Assembly: GCA_036874045.1 (NCBI GenBank)
Contig: JAZBRI010000003.1
Coordinates: 17,957,501 to 18,021,500 of the forward strand
DNA from: Cymodocea nodosa
Taxonomy: Eukaryota; Streptophyta; Magnoliopsida; Alismatales; Cymodoceaceae
Direction of reading: 5' to 3'
Length of the DNA: 64,000 bases
Positions within the stretch are counted from its first letter, which is position 1. Each line of letters begins with the position of its first letter. The notes under the pieces were generated by a model. It did no database searches. It was not told the DNA's origin and saw only the letters and a list, made by a program, of their open reading frames with translations. The position numbers and the translations under genes were made by a program. Positions 30,201 through 39,050 of the stretch are shown here, piece after piece.

Positions 30201-31555
30201 CACTAAATATAAGAAACTCTATAGTTACAAGATTAAACATGCTAATTGTAAAAAATAACAAATTCCTTGTATACAATAAAGATATAATAAAAAAAGAAAT
30301 GTCACATGTATTGAAATGTAATCAAAATTTAGAAAATCAGAAAAAAGAATGAAAAAAATACCTGGAATTCACCAAAGGAATTGTTGAAAAATGCCACTAG
30401 AACCACCTAGGTGACACCCAGGCAGGTGCCAAGGGTGCCATGTACACCTAAAGGACAAAAGGGCCACAGCATATGACTCTGAGGCAGGGAAAATTTCCAC
30501 CAGGACACCTAGGCATCTACCATGATAAGTATCCACTTCAAGTTTTCAACTTCTTATTATTTTAGAATTGCAACTTGAAGATCAACTGGGAAAATGTTTT
30601 TTTCTTTTCCAAAAGAATGCCTCCTTTAGTGTCAAGGAGAGAGTGGTACAACCAATAGAACAGATCCTGTTTAAGTAAGATCATGTCAACTGGAAAAATG
30701 TTACATTTTTTATGATCCAATATCAAAACAACGTGGAAATCATCTTGTTTAGCATGTTCAAGCAATTCTTGCAATTAAATGTGTCTGCAACTGATACCAG
30801 AATTTGACCATTCTAATTATAGAATTCTAGGTTAAATCCCCAACCTTGTAACCAGCTGTTCCATAGAGCATAACTCATTACTAGAGATCGATCTTGTGGT
30901 TGTATTTCATGGTCTACAAATAACTCCCAAAATAATGCGTATATGTGCATGCTCAAAGTTCATCAAAAAATGAATTCACAGACAGACAGAGACAAACATG
31001 CATATCTATATTATCTATCTATTTTAATTAACAATTTCAATAAATTGTAATTTTAGTTTTAGGATTTTCTGTAATGTCCACAGTGGTAGGGATGGATTCA
31101 TCCAAGCAAGGAGGAGTAGATGCCTTGTTCGCCCATCCCCTCCACATTCATCAGATTGGACGCCCTCCCACCGCCACTCCCTTCTCGCTAGAATGATGCC
31201 CCCCTCGGCATCCATACTATGACATTACATAAAATTTTAAAACTAAAATTAAATTTTATTAAAATTGTTAATTATAATTAAAATAAAAAATTTAAAAATC
31301 TTAAAACTATTTTAAATTTTAAAAATCAACAATTAGTACGGAGGATCTCAGATTATGGGAAATGAAACTCGTCCTCATCTTATATATATAGACACGCACA
31401 TATAAATACACATACACATTTATATACATATTCATATTTTATCGAATTCCGGAAATTAAGGAGAAGGCTATGCATACCATCTGCTTCATGAGGCGGAAAG
31501 CGGCGGAGTCCCTGGAGACCCCGACATAACACAGGGGAGCTTCTGGCGTCGCCAT
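152..31555 (-). CDS. D111/G-patch domain protein gene, nine exons visible, 3' end outside window
   Basis: Host gene reconstructed from nine exons: 31478-31555, 18291-18375, 18123-18202, 17510-17580, 17348-17414, 2517-2646, 1460-1629, 337-558 and 152-265. They sum to 1017 nt, 339 codons, with GT/AG borders. Domains in order: short N-terminus; G-patch ([17 protein letters not shown], exons 1-3); a [12 protein letters not shown] motif; a basic RPQGR-YKRRE motif (exons 4-5); a [15 protein letters not shown] motif (exon 7); a second glycine-rich [11 protein letters not shown] segment (exon 8); and a basic helical C-terminus (exons 8-9). This order matches plant D111/G-patch proteins (At1g63980-like, from memory), which are putative RNA-binding or helicase-stimulating nuclear proteins. 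Introns are 13,102, 88, 542, 95, 14,701, 887, 901 and 71 bp. The final exon lies left of base 1. No in-frame stop was seen. The exon 4 acceptor is the weak point. Confidence 0.85.
337..558 (-). CDS. G-patch gene exon 8
   Basis: 74 codons between acceptor ATATTACAG|TCG and donor CGTCAG|GTTCCC. It carries [20 protein letters not shown], a second glycine-rich G-patch-like segment, then an acidic stretch and the basic [12 protein letters not shown] helix. Both ends are phase 0. Confidence 0.85.
1460..1629 (-). CDS. G-patch gene exon 7 (WWG...GFVSGGFLG)
   Basis: 170 nt between acceptor TTTGTACAG|GGAATG and donor GTCCAG|GTAGAC. It encodes [17 protein letters not shown] and, later, [12 protein letters not shown], both strongly family-like. 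It starts with two nucleotides that complete the codon left by exon 6 and ends in phase 0. Confidence 0.85.
2517..2646 (-). CDS. G-patch gene exon 6 (variable linker)
   Basis: 130 nt, from acceptor AATCCCAG|GGAAAA (phase 0) to donor CAACAAG|GTCCTA (leaving one nucleotide). It encodes [15 protein letters not shown] and further polar sequence ending NDFANCQQ. Little conservation is expected here. Support comes from the GKK start that fits after GIL, the open frame, and exact phase agreement with exons 5 and 7. The donor has an unusual C at +3. Confidence 0.7.
4240..6379 (-). pseudogene. Ty3/gypsy Tat-type pol, 3' part (RT end, RNase H, second RNase H, integrase)
   Basis: Decayed minus-strand polyprotein with many stops. 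Visible in order: the RT tail ([13 protein letters not shown] motif near 6280) and RNase H (around 5950-5650). Next comes a second plant-type RNase H with an INGSS start and a [18 protein letters not shown] motif (about 5560-5370). Last is integrase, recognisable at 4720-4250 by degenerate VLW and GxEAxxP motifs. The additional RNase H places it in the Tat/Ogre group. At 6379 it is cut by the copia element at 6380-11138 and continues in frame at 11139. Confidence 0.75.
6380..7196 (+). repeat. 5' LTR of SIRE-like copia
   Basis: Begins TATTAGGATTTTAG and ends TTTCA. It matches 9962 onward with scattered substitutions. Its last part lacks about 350 bp that the 3' LTR keeps. Confidence 0.75.
7199..7210 (+). 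other. degenerate primer binding site
   Basis: TAGTATAAGAGC right after the 5' LTR resembles TGGTATCAGAGC, the initiator-Met tRNA site of copia elements, with two differences. Confidence 0.6.
9962..11138 (+). repeat. 3' LTR of SIRE-like copia
   Basis: Begins TATTAGGATTTTAG after a purine-rich tract (9949-9961) and ends CCTTACCTTCA. It contains two private tandem repeats: a 33 bp unit twice (about 10060-10127) and a 27 bp unit three times (10475-10555). Confidence 0.75.
11139..11234 (-). pseudogene. Tat gypsy RT fragment between two insertions
   Basis: Reads as a decayed RT stretch of the type MPFGLxNAGATYQ followed by a VFKE motif, including a LRNA core. It continues at 6379 on one side and at 14801 on the other. 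Confidence 0.75.
11235..11358 (-). repeat. 3' LTR of small copia
   Basis: Matches 14680-14800 with scattered differences. It starts TATTAGTTAATGTGG on the minus strand, preceded by the purine tract TTGAGAGAGAG. Confidence 0.85.
11380..12460 (-). pseudogene. copia RT-RNase H remnant
   Basis: 12459-12265 keeps the RT motifs [15 protein letters not shown] and IYVNDILLT (from YVDD). 11917-11732 keeps the RNase H motif [20 protein letters not shown]. Further down the catalytic ALAEVEYY and DNQAT motifs can be read across frameshifts, then [14 protein letters not shown]. Clearly non-functional. Confidence 0.8.
13800..14157 (-). pseudogene. copia gag remnant
   Basis: The start of a copia-type gag: a serine-rich beginning followed by [15 protein letters not shown], the usual tryptophan-containing N-terminal gag motif. 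It lies in the right place between PBS and integrase. Confidence 0.6.
14668..14679 (-). other. primer binding site of small copia
   Basis: Perfect TGGTATCAGAGC on the minus strand directly after the LTR, complementary to the initiator-Met tRNA end. Confidence 0.9.
14680..14800 (-). repeat. 5' LTR of small copia
   Basis: 121 bp, beginning TGTTAGTTAATGTGG on the minus strand. It is among the shortest LTRs of an otherwise coding copia element. Confidence 0.85.
14801..14887 (-). pseudogene. Tat gypsy RT fragment
   Basis: Reads YNQI, MHP, DEEK then FYC on the minus strand with two stops. This RT block precedes the fragment at 11234 and follows the one at 16087. Confidence 0.75.
14888..16086. mobile_element. 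foldback (long inverted repeat) element, 1.2 kb
   Basis: The two halves are inverted copies of each other. TGTTAGG at 14888 pairs with CCTAACA at 16080-16086. Matching continues inward through about 520-550 bp per arm (for example 15002-15075 against 15885-15965, and 15205-15290 against 15700-15780), leaving a loop of roughly 150 bp near 15410-15555. No transposase was seen. The insertion splits the Tat RT. No convincing target duplication was seen. Confidence 0.8.
16087..16680 (-). pseudogene. Tat gypsy pol, RT N-terminal part and upstream
   Basis: Minus-strand reading gives degenerate [24 protein letters not shown] and [11 protein letters not shown] motifs. These are the start of a Tat-type RT (WxANVVLVKK, WRMCVDFTDLNK and PKDSYPLP in intact relatives). 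16431-16658 is an upstream pol segment that contains a tandem duplication. Confidence 0.75.
16460..16531. repeat. 36 bp tandem duplication
   Basis: Two adjacent 36 bp copies, each containing GTAAGTGGTTTACCAATATG, differ at a couple of positions. On the minus strand they duplicate a [11 protein letters not shown] peptide inside the Tat pol remnant. Confidence 0.85.
17348..17414 (-). CDS. G-patch gene exon 5 (YKRRE motif)
   Basis: 67 nt from acceptor AATCAG|GTATAAG to donor ATACTT|GTACTT. The peptide YKRRENGK then [11 protein letters not shown] continues the RPQGR motif of exon 4 across a 95 bp intron. The basic run followed by a YSxxDLxGIL motif is typical of the family. It ends in phase 0 and is followed by the 14.7 kb intron 5. 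Confidence 0.8.
17510..17580 (-). CDS. G-patch gene exon 4 (RPQGR motif)
   Basis: It encodes a hydrophilic linker ending in STRPQGR with donor GGAAG|GTAGTT, splitting the Arg codon that exon 5 completes. The start is uncertain. The best-looking acceptor, AACAG at 17598-17599, gives the wrong phase after exon 3. An AG at 17581-17582 (GAAGAAGAG|ACT) keeps the frame and was chosen. A missed micro-exon is another possibility. Confidence 0.7.
17625..17948. mobile_element. MITE-like repeat, copy 1 (in intron 3)
   Basis: About 324 bp, beginning GGGTGCTTATGCCAAG and ending with the imperfect complement (…TTCAAGTGCACAACACCCC). A related sequence lies at about 29535-29927. No coding capacity. It sits between exons 3 and 4. 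Confidence 0.6.
18123..18202 (-). CDS. G-patch gene exon 3
   Basis: 80 nt between acceptor TTTTGCAG|GTGTT and donor AAAGTG|GTATAC. It finishes the G-patch (GVGLD) and encodes [19 protein letters not shown], a motif that follows the G-patch in the plant family. It ends in phase 0. Confidence 0.82.
18291..18375 (-). CDS. G-patch gene exon 2 (core of G-patch)
   Basis: 85 nt between acceptor TTATTAAG|GG and donor GCAG|GTTGG. It encodes [20 protein letters not shown] and continues VKNKQDTA, with the conserved G-patch glycines. It leaves one nucleotide, completed by exon 3. Confidence 0.85.
20145..20280. repeat. short inverted repeats GGTCAACTGG / CCAGTTGACC
   Basis: GTCAACTGGT near 20151, ACCAGTTGACC near 20224 and GGTCAACTGGTT near 20268 form alternating inverted copies just upstream of the gypsy gag remnant. 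Confidence 0.6.
20400..20762 (+). pseudogene. Ty3/gypsy gag remnant
   Basis: A retrotransposon gag core readable across a frameshift near 20560-20600. [13 protein letters not shown] and LWWQTHC lie in the first frame, then [17 protein letters not shown] and a [18 protein letters not shown] end in the next. This is the common capsid motif of chromovirus-type gag. It could belong to the same element as the pol at 26190-28990, separated by the copia remnant at 22850-25214, but this is inference. Confidence 0.75.
22850..25214 (-). pseudogene. Ty1/copia remnant (gag and integrase, RT missing)
   Basis: The gag N-terminus at 24995-24732 contains [19 protein letters not shown] and [11 protein letters not shown], with its beginning ([10 protein letters not shown]) in an adjacent frame near 25050. 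At 23060-22970 the integrase end reads as a degenerate [16 protein letters not shown] motif. The intervening integrase is heavily decayed and no RT follows, so the 3' half has been lost. LTRs were not found. Confidence 0.65.
26190..29010 (+). pseudogene. Ty3/gypsy chromovirus pol with chromodomain
   Basis: Plus-strand pol with many stops. RT runs about 26480-27000, with [15 protein letters not shown] and a FFDDILV catalytic box near 26820. RNase H is at 27240-27600 ([16 protein letters not shown], then [12 protein letters not shown]). Integrase is at 27700-28500, including [21 protein letters not shown] chromodomain follows at about 28840-28970 ([11 protein letters not shown], then [18 protein letters not shown]). 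A purine tract GTGGGGGGTGA near 29010-29022 fits the 3' end. Confidence 0.85.
29535..29927. mobile_element. MITE-like repeat, copy 2 (in intron 1)
   Basis: Similar to 17625-17948 over most of its length, with shared blocks such as AAACCAAAGGAAAATATT and a right end CAAAAACCCCC. The left terminus is unclear. Confidence 0.5.
31478..31555 (-). CDS. G-patch gene exon 1 (start codon)
   Basis: Twenty-six codons from ATG at 31555 to donor ATG|GTATGC at 31477. The peptide begins [13 protein letters not shown] and ends FRLMKQM, the usual start of this family just before the G-patch glycine-tryptophan. It joins in phase 0 to exon 2, which begins with GW. The surrounding 31460-31690 stretch is clearly richer in G and C than the rest of the region, as expected for a first exon and leader. 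Confidence 0.85.
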
Positions 31556-31708
31556 TGATTATGTAGGAAGGAGTGACCCCTCTCGCTTCATCTGGTGCGA
31601 AAGAAGTTGTGGCAAGAAGAAGAGCGCAGCAGCTCGCAGTGGTGACTCAGGTTCGGTGGAGGGAAAGATCAAGAGGGACGAAGAGGAATTGGGTAGGGTT
31701 TTGTGTCA

Positions 31709-31717
31709 CTATATATT
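31709..31717 (-). promoter_or_regulatory. TATA-like element of the G-patch gene
   Basis: AATATATAG on the minus strand, about 155 bp upstream of the start codon, leaving room for a leader of roughly 120 bp. No other TATA-like sequence is closer. Confidence 0.5.
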
Positions 31718-32150
31718 GGGTAGGTTTGGTTAGGCCGATCCAACCGGTATGAACCGGCCGAATCGGAAATTTTTCTCCACCGTACGCTTGACTTGGGTGT
31801 GAACCGGCCCTGCGGATATATTTCTTCCACAGCAAATTTACTGAATTTAAATAGAGTTATATTTATTAAACTATTGTTCATATTTGATAAGTTTATTTTT
31901 TTGGGCTACATTCGGCTTCGCTCTTTTGTGAAATTGCTTATTTTTGTAATTCTGATCTAAACTCAACGTCTATAAAAATCACAGATTTTACTTTCAATTA
32001 TTTTATTTTATTCTATTCTATTCTATTCTACTGCACAAGAAGGAAAACCGTTAACGTTGATAATTTTTTGTACTTCCAAGAAGTGTTGCTTTCAACGTGG
32101 AAAAGTATTTGCCAACTTTATTTTAAAGGATCAAATGCTTTAAGATGTCA
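31718..32150. other. upstream flank of the G-patch gene
   Basis: Contains repeated AACCGG boxes (31740-31815) and a TTCTA pentanucleotide run near 32013-32033. No gene seen. Confidence 0.5.
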
Positions 32151-32159
32151 TTGTGATCT

Positions 32160-33060
32160 TCCACCATCGTGGGGTGTCCCTTGACGTTAATAACACTACA
32201 AATGCCTATCATCTAAGGCGGAGCAAAAGGAAAGAACAAGGATGGAGGATTTCGATGATGGCCAAGGTTTCTTTATCTCACCACATTCTAGTGGTGACAA
32301 ATCTCTCCAAGGTTGAGTTATAATAATGACCAAAAATGAAAACTGCACCCCCTCCACTAGTACATAACATCAAAATATGAGACCAACAAAAAGACTAAAC
32401 CGACTGACCCAACCAGACACCGTTACATCACTCCCATGGTGGAAGAAACCTTATCTTCAAGGTTGGGGAATTTAGCCAACAACTAATGATAATCGTCCCA
32501 TGAAGCTGATTCAGTGTCCTCTCCTTCCCACTAAATTAATACTTTCATAATTGCTTTGTTGTCGCCTTTCTCCATGCACTTCTACGTGCATTACTAGACG
32601 CTTAGACGAAATAACACTTTGCAATGGCCTAAACTTTCCGTTGGCACATGAAAAACAGGATTAATGCGCAAGTCTGGCGACTATTTAAGATGGTTAGCTA
32701 CCTTGCCAATCTTTGCTTCAATTTGGAAGGGACCATGGTATTCAGTTGTAGATTTTTGGGCTGGTCTTGTGCCCACACCTCCTTGTTTATAAGGCTGCAA
32801 TTCTAGATAAACCCATTCTCCCACATTGTACTCTTCTTCATGCCAACGACAATCCACTGACAACTTCATTTTGTTTTGGGCCTTAGCACATGTTTTTCAA
32901 TAGTTTTTGGAATGGTTACTCCCAACTTCTCAACTCTTCATCTACAATAGCTATTTTTGTCGTGTTCGGTATATATGATAGTGGTGTAGGTGGGTTGTCT
33001 TCGTACATTTCTTCAAAAGGTGAATTGATTTGCAGTTACAAGGGGGCCGCCTAAACTACA
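32160..33060 (-). pseudogene. Ty3/gypsy chromovirus fragment (integrase C-terminus and chromodomain)
   Basis: On the minus strand 32869-32681 reads MKLSVDCRWHEEEYNVGEWV then YLELQPYKQ and YHGPFQI, the integrase C-terminal barrel of chromoviruses. Downstream (about 32560-32450) a chromodomain-like stretch is readable across frames (LIxWEG, SWDDYHQLLAKFPNLEDKV). This is the 3' end of an element whose LTR probably follows toward 32420. It is upstream of, and convergent with nothing in, the G-patch gene. Confidence 0.7.
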
Positions 33061-34085
33061 AAAGTATGTAGCAAGAAGGAGATATCACAAGAGGCTCACA
33101 CCCATAAATTCACTTATAGAGTTGAATTTTAGTAAATTTACAACTTTAGAGGTCATTTTTGCTCTAAGAGTGAAATGAAAAATTCACAAATAAAAAAGAG
33201 GTTAGCTTGCAAAGTTACACATAGTTCAGCCAAAATCACCTCCCAAGCGACCATTTCCTTTGGCCGATCAACATTTGAAAGTCGATCATCAAGTTTTGTT
33301 AGTCAATGGGCAACAAGAGGTAAACTGGTAAACGAAGTCGCAAGCGAATTGATCGCTTCGAAAAGTTACAACATTTCAAGTGGCATTATCAAGTTTTGTA
33401 AGTCAATAAGGCGGCAAGCATCGCCATGAACCATCGAGACCCACTAGCAAACAAATTCTTGCACATCGACAAAGATTTAGATGGACGAATTAGTCAACAT
33501 TGACAAAAGGAGTCCAAACTACTAGAGAAAATACCCCAAACAGCTAGAGGGTAGACCTTATATAACCGAGAGGAATATCTCAAACAAAGAGGGTAAATGA
33601 CTAGAACTCTATTTGGACCACTGGAGGTAACATCGTCAATGGAAGACTCAAACAACCAATGAAATATTTGGATGGCCAATTCCAAAATTCAATCATTGGA
33701 TGAGTTAACATTATATCCCTTAAATTTGGCATTATATCTAAATTGGTGATTTAGATAGTTTAAAGTTTATATCTAGAAGCACAATAATATTTCAATTATT
33801 TAAATATTTATATATCATATCCAAATATATTAATGATTTAGACAATTTTAATTTCATATCTAGGAATAATATGATATTTTATATTTTAGATAATTTTAGG
33901 CTCTTATCTATGAGTAATAATATTTTCATATTTTAGAAAGTTTAAAGTTCATATCTATGTGTATGATATTTTTAGACATTTGGATATATATATATTTTTA
34001 ATGTTTAAGTTTATATTTTAGATAGTTTAGACTCTTATATAAAAACATAATATTTTGAGACTCTTAATCATTTATCCATATGTAG
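33060..34085. other. unassigned AT-rich flank
   Basis: No gene or element recognised. From about 33720 the sequence is a run of loosely repeated TTTAGATAGTTTA and ATATCTA phrases. Confidence 0.4.
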
Positions 34086-34250
34086 GGGCATTTTAGTAAT
34101 TTAGACATGCTTAAGGGCATTTTGGATGTACTTTAGGGCATTTTGATAATTTGGATGTGCTCAAGAGCATTTTATAGTAATTTATGCATGTAATAGGGTA
34201 TTTTGATAACTTGTGCATATATAAGGGTATTTTGTTTATTTATGCATGTG
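34086..34250. repeat. degenerate tandem repeat, about 29 bp unit
   Basis: Six imperfect units beginning GGGCATTTT or GGGTATTTT followed by a GATAATTTxxxCATG-like body, running up to the first base of element Y. Confidence 0.65.
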
Positions 34251-34256
34251 CACACT

Positions 34257-34469
34257 TGTTTAGAATGAAAAAGTACATAATATTAGTGGTTAATGAATAG
34301 TTAATTGCATAATGTTTAATTTATCATAAGAGAATTAAGCTATTATATTACAATTATATGTCTTAATTAAAGAATATGCATAATTTCAAGGAATTAAACG
34401 TTAAATAATAATCATTTATGAATGAATTAGAATTTACTTCTTTTACATATCAAGTATTAACTATTATAT
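34257..34469 (+). repeat. Y: left LTR fragment
   Basis: TGTTTAGAATGAAAAAGTAC and the next roughly 150 bp match the start of the X LTR (reverse complement of 61440 downward). Y is therefore a plus-strand member of the X family whose LTR is cut at 34470 by copia Z. Confidence 0.75.
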
Positions 34470-36263
34470 TGTAGGATCGTATGGCTACACAAGAGGAGGG
34501 TGAATTGTGTATCTTTAATATTTTCTGAAATATAATTGAAACTTTAAAACTCAAAAACAAGTCGAGACATTGTTTTCATAAAATCATTTTTATTCAATGT
34601 TTCAATTACAATATACAATTTAATTCTCCTTAGAAATTGTAGATGCAATTATATCTCGATACCATGTATCATCTAAACAATTTAATAACTGCAAACAGAG
34701 AAAACTAATTTGGGGAATTTAAAACATTTCTCCCTGTTTGAGATCTTTCTTCTTCTTCTTTTTCTTCTTCAGCAATTCTTCAGTGACGAATATCTTGTCT
34801 TTTTCTGCTTCACCGAATTTACTTTCTTCTAATACTTCAAATCTTCAACGACATATATAATACCTTTTTCTGCTTCACCGAATTTTCTTCCACTTGAGAG
34901 ATTTTCCCCGAGAAGGTGTTTTTGATCCCTGAAAGAGAATTTTCTTTTGGTGTGCAGGGATGGTTTGATCCTTGAAAAGATTTTTCATTTTGCGTGCAAG
35001 GATGGTTTGATCCTTAAAAAGATTTTTCGTTTTGTGTACAAGGATGGTTTGATCAACGAGAATTCTATGCCTTTTATATTGTATCTTCATTTCATGCATA
35101 TCCTTCACGTTTAACCACTACTAGTTTTCCACTTCTCCACGTCTTTTCTTTTTCCTTCATTGAAACACACACGTTCTAACCCACATTTATATTTCAAATT
35201 TTCTTTAATCATTAGTCCTAGATCTCTGAAAAATTTCCTACAAAATAAACTTTCTCATTCAAAAATTTTTCATTAGTATAATAAGAAGTCGTTACTTTAA
35301 TGTTAACTAAATGAGTAACACAAGTATATATATATAACTTAACGTTTCTAACTTAACGAGTTCCTCATGTGCCATTTCACGTGACAAGTACTGTAGCTAA
35401 CTCAATGAACTAAGTCTGTGGTGTTATACTAACTCAACGAACCAGCTTAACCTTTCTTTTGGAAGGTTAAACGATAACTCACCGAAAACAATTTAAGTTT
35501 CGGATAGTTACAGATGTAAGTCATCGAAAAACTCTTTATATTATATAACTAGTGAGACACGTGTCAAGACCTAAAAACATGACTTAAGTTACCTTTCGGA
35601 TAGTTGTGCCTGTAAGTCTTCGAAAAAAACTTTAACTCATTAATTCAGTAATAAACAAATGTTTTTTATAATAAAACTTTTACCACGTGCAAAAATAACA
35701 ACTTAAGTTTATAACGCTAACCTAACGTGTTGCCTTAGTGTTCAATATAGCAACTCAATGCGTTTAGTTATGTTAACCTAATAGTTAAACATATGCACCT
35801 TACATGATACAATATATCATTCATAACTTTTAATTCACCACGTGTACAACATTAACTTAATGAGTTCGTCTCTTCTTTTACTCACTAACTTAACGAGTTA
35901 TCACGTGACCTAATTTAAACTTTAAGCCTCTAACTTAACGAGTTCTCACGTGACCTCTATACAAACAAAACTCTAACTTAACGAGTTGTATAAACGTGCA
36001 CTATTCATGATACAGAAGATATAACTTTAAAACATATCATGCTATTCAATAAAAACACATATTAACTTAACGTTTAGTTAAATGAGAAATTAATGCAACG
36101 AAACGATTAGTTATTAACTTCAGATTCAATACAAACAAGTATTTATGCCAATAAGTTTTTTCTATATTAATTGATGATTTTAATTTCTTTTCACTAGTAA
36201 TAGTAATTGAGCAAATATGATTATATTCATTCAGCACACATCATCAAAACAAAATACTCAACA
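34470..36263 (-). repeat. Z: 3' LTR, 1.79 kb
   Basis: On the minus strand it starts TGTTGAGTATTTTG right after the purine tract and ends CGATCCTACA, with the TTCACCCTCCTCTTGTG phrase typical of SIRE-like LTR ends. Between 35330 and 36010 it carries reiterated palindromic motifs and CACGTG boxes. Confidence 0.75.
35330..36010. promoter_or_regulatory. Z LTR: array of palindromic motifs with CACGTG boxes
   Basis: Repeats of CTAACTTAACGAGTT, several followed by TCACGTGAC (near 35385, 35900, 35948). A second type has TTTCGGATAGTTA (35508 and 35594) near ATAACTCACCGAAAA (35474) and GACACGTGTC (35557). CACGTG is the core of the plant G-box. Any promoter role is inference. Confidence 0.6.
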
Positions 36264-36264
36264 A

Positions 36265-36277
36265 TCTCCCCCTTTTT
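36265..36277 (-). other. Z: polypurine tract
   Basis: AAAAAGGGGGAGA on the minus strand directly before the 3' LTR. A second copy with the same core lies at 36563-36575. Confidence 0.8.
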
Positions 36278-36755
36278 GATGATGACAAAACCATATTAAA
36301 TCAATTATGAAATATGTTTAACTCAACTTCGTTAGGTTAACTTTTAATTCAACAAACTTGTTTGTTGACTTAAGTTTACTTAAGCTTATTTCTATTGTTT
36401 GTGTAAATTTTAACTCTTAAAACTAAAACTCTTAGATGTCAATAATTATATAAGTATCAGTTTTCTAATTATCATCTATCAGATTACAATAACCATTTAA
36501 ATAGCATCTCCTTTTATAATATATATATGCAATTAAGATCATAATCATCTTTTTATAATATTTCTCCCCCTTTTTGTCATTAATCAAAAACATAATTACA
36601 GAGAATATATATATATATATACGAGATATAATTACAACAACTCTTTCTATAAACAAGAATAATAATTGAATATTTTTACAGAAAAATGTATTGTTCAATG
36701 AATCAAACAAGTAATACAAACATTACATTTTGTATTCAAAAACAAACAAAAACAG

Positions 36756-39050
36756 TTATCGACCCCTCCTAAGTATATCACTTATAGCATTACATATTTT
36801 ATCTCCTAGATGCCTAATATTATTTCTAATGTTGTTAAGCATTGCATCTAAGTTAGGAGGTAGTTGGGTTTGCTGTTTTACTTGAACTAAATAACTTTGT
36901 TGTTGTTGTTGTATATGGTCTGTATAATCAGGTTGTTATTGATGTTGTCGTTGAGGTTTATGCATGGCCTGGAATTTTTGTAAATCTTTAACACTCAATG
37001 CTCTCATGCCTTTAGTTTCAAAGGGCTAGACGGATAAAGTCAATTGGCTTACAAAGATTCTACATACAGCATCACCATAAAATAACTTTGAACTCATATG
37101 TTATAGTTAAGTCATAAAAACGTCAAACCAATTTATTTGAATTCTATTCAGTAGGCCATAAGTTGCATATATACAGCTTCTGCTGACTTCAAAATTGTGT
37201 CCAACTCTCTGAAATAAATTTGCATGCAATATATTTACAATAAACATTGCCTCTGCATTCAGATTTTCCATTAATCTCATTTCAGAATATACATCTGGAA
37301 TTTTTGATAAAGACTAAATGTTCCATTCCAGTTGTCTAATCATGTCAAATCTGTTCGTAACAACAACACCTTCATTCTTTAATTCCAAAACTTCAAAAAT
37401 TAATTCAAGAGACAAAATAAACTCATGTTGATTTATTTGAGTTTTCAGAAAATTTCCATTCTTGATCAGATTACTATAAAAAGTTGCAATAAGCTCTGTG
37501 TATTGCTTCCATTTTGTTCTTAGTAGCAAGAATTTAATGAGGCCTTGAAACTCAAATAGATCTCTTATTTCCATCAAATTTTTGAACTTTATTGGACGAG
37601 CATGCAGAATTTGACATGTAATCAGATTATTGTATTTCTACAATGCTTCTTCATATCTAAATTGAATTGTATTACCTTGAATTTGTAATATTGTACACAA
37701 AGAAGGTGATACCTAAAGCCGTGATTTAGAGTTTAATTCATCTTTAGGAACCTCTTCTTCAAAATGAATGTCATGTTGTTCCTCTTCCAAAATATTATCT
37801 TGAAGCTGCTCAAGTAAGCTTGATTCTTCAGCTTCAATAGAGTTAGGAACATTGTCAATATGCTTAACATTCATCTATTCAGTCTCTATAGAATGTTCAG
37901 AGTTCAATTTTTCCACAAATTCTACAGCCGGTGTATCTGTCTGTAATTGTTCATTCTGTTCAATAGATATTTCCATAGATTCATGTTGTGAATTCTCAAA
38001 CTCTGCTTCTATAGATTCTGAAGAAGGCTGGTTAACTTTTAGCTCTTCTGGAGTCTTAACATTTTCAATATCTGCTACTCTAGACAATTCAGCCTGTGAA
38101 CTAGTTACTACCTCAACATTGTCAATTATATCTGCAATAACTTGCTCAATGTCAAGTGCCCGATGCTCTGATTTGTCAATTTCTGCATCATCAGGACTTG
38201 TACTAATAGAAAAACTTGAACTCATATTTGACTTGTATTTCTTCTCAAGCTTTCTAGCAAGGGAAAATAAAGTCTCATTATCTTCATCAGTTTCAGTGTG
38301 TTCAGAACTGATGAGTTTATCAGATGCACAATACGGTACAATGTCTAGACATACATTGTCCGTCGGAAATAAATTTTCATCTGATTTTCCTTTTTCAATA
38401 GACTTTGTTTCCTTAGACATAATTTTTCTAACTTTCCTTCTACTATAACATTTCTTTTTCTCCTCTTCAAGTATTGCTGTTTTCTTTTCAAATTGCTCCA
38501 TAAAAGTGTTCTGCTTTAATTCTTCTAAGGCACTTTCTATTTCAACGGCCTTTCGAAGATTGTCAACTTTTGTTTTGTCTACAGCAATATTTGATTCTAC
38601 TTGTTTTGAATATAAAGGAGTAGGGATAGCTGATTCATGTTCTTCCTCAAATGCATGTAGTTTTGTACAGTTTATACGAGTTTGAGGAGTTCTATTTGAT
38701 GAACCTACACCTTTTTCCAAATATTTTGCATGCTGTTCCAAAAATGCAATCTAAGCACATTTCATTCTGTATTCTCTATCAAATTTACTTTGAATCCCCA
38801 TGTATGTAATACTAGCATTAGTATTTTGGAGTTCTTGTCTAACTTCAATTAGTATACCTTCAAGAAAGAAATATTCACTATAAATTTCTACTAACATTTT
38901 GTCTACTCGAAATATTTTTTTGAACCACGTACGTGGAACTTCATCATTCTCTATTTCTTTTCCTTTTGCATCTCCTCTACTTTTGCCTTTTCCTCTGCCA
39001 CGACCTTTGTAGAACTTGGAGACCATCGTCGCAGGTTGTAACAGCAACAA
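36756..39050 (-). pseudogene. Z: third ORF in env position (plant transposon protein type)
   Basis: 765 codons in a single frame with a handful of stops, between pol and the purine tract. It starts with basic GRGRGKGKSRG, then a coiled-coil and acidic middle. The C-terminal domain contains EIRDLFEFQGLIKFL, a YSNLIK motif, LELKNEG, LNRIQINWFDVF and KLFYGD. This domain is homologous to the third ORF of X and Y. The layout (FEFQGL, FYxNL, then a conserved LxNRIQxNW block) resembles Pfam's 'putative plant transposon protein' domain, from memory. Function unknown. The position resembles the env-like ORF of SIRE elements. Confidence 0.75.

Larger units (their letters stand above)
18376..31477 (-). 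other. intron 1 of the G-patch gene, 13.1 kb
   Basis: Bounded by donor GTATGC (31477) and acceptor TTAAG (18376). 18376-20130, 20770-22850, 25215-26190, 29000-29530 and 29930-31470 hold no gene or element I can identify, apart from AT microsatellites (about 20985-21004, 22238-22257) and a short GC-rich block near 31070-31210. Confidence 0.75.
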
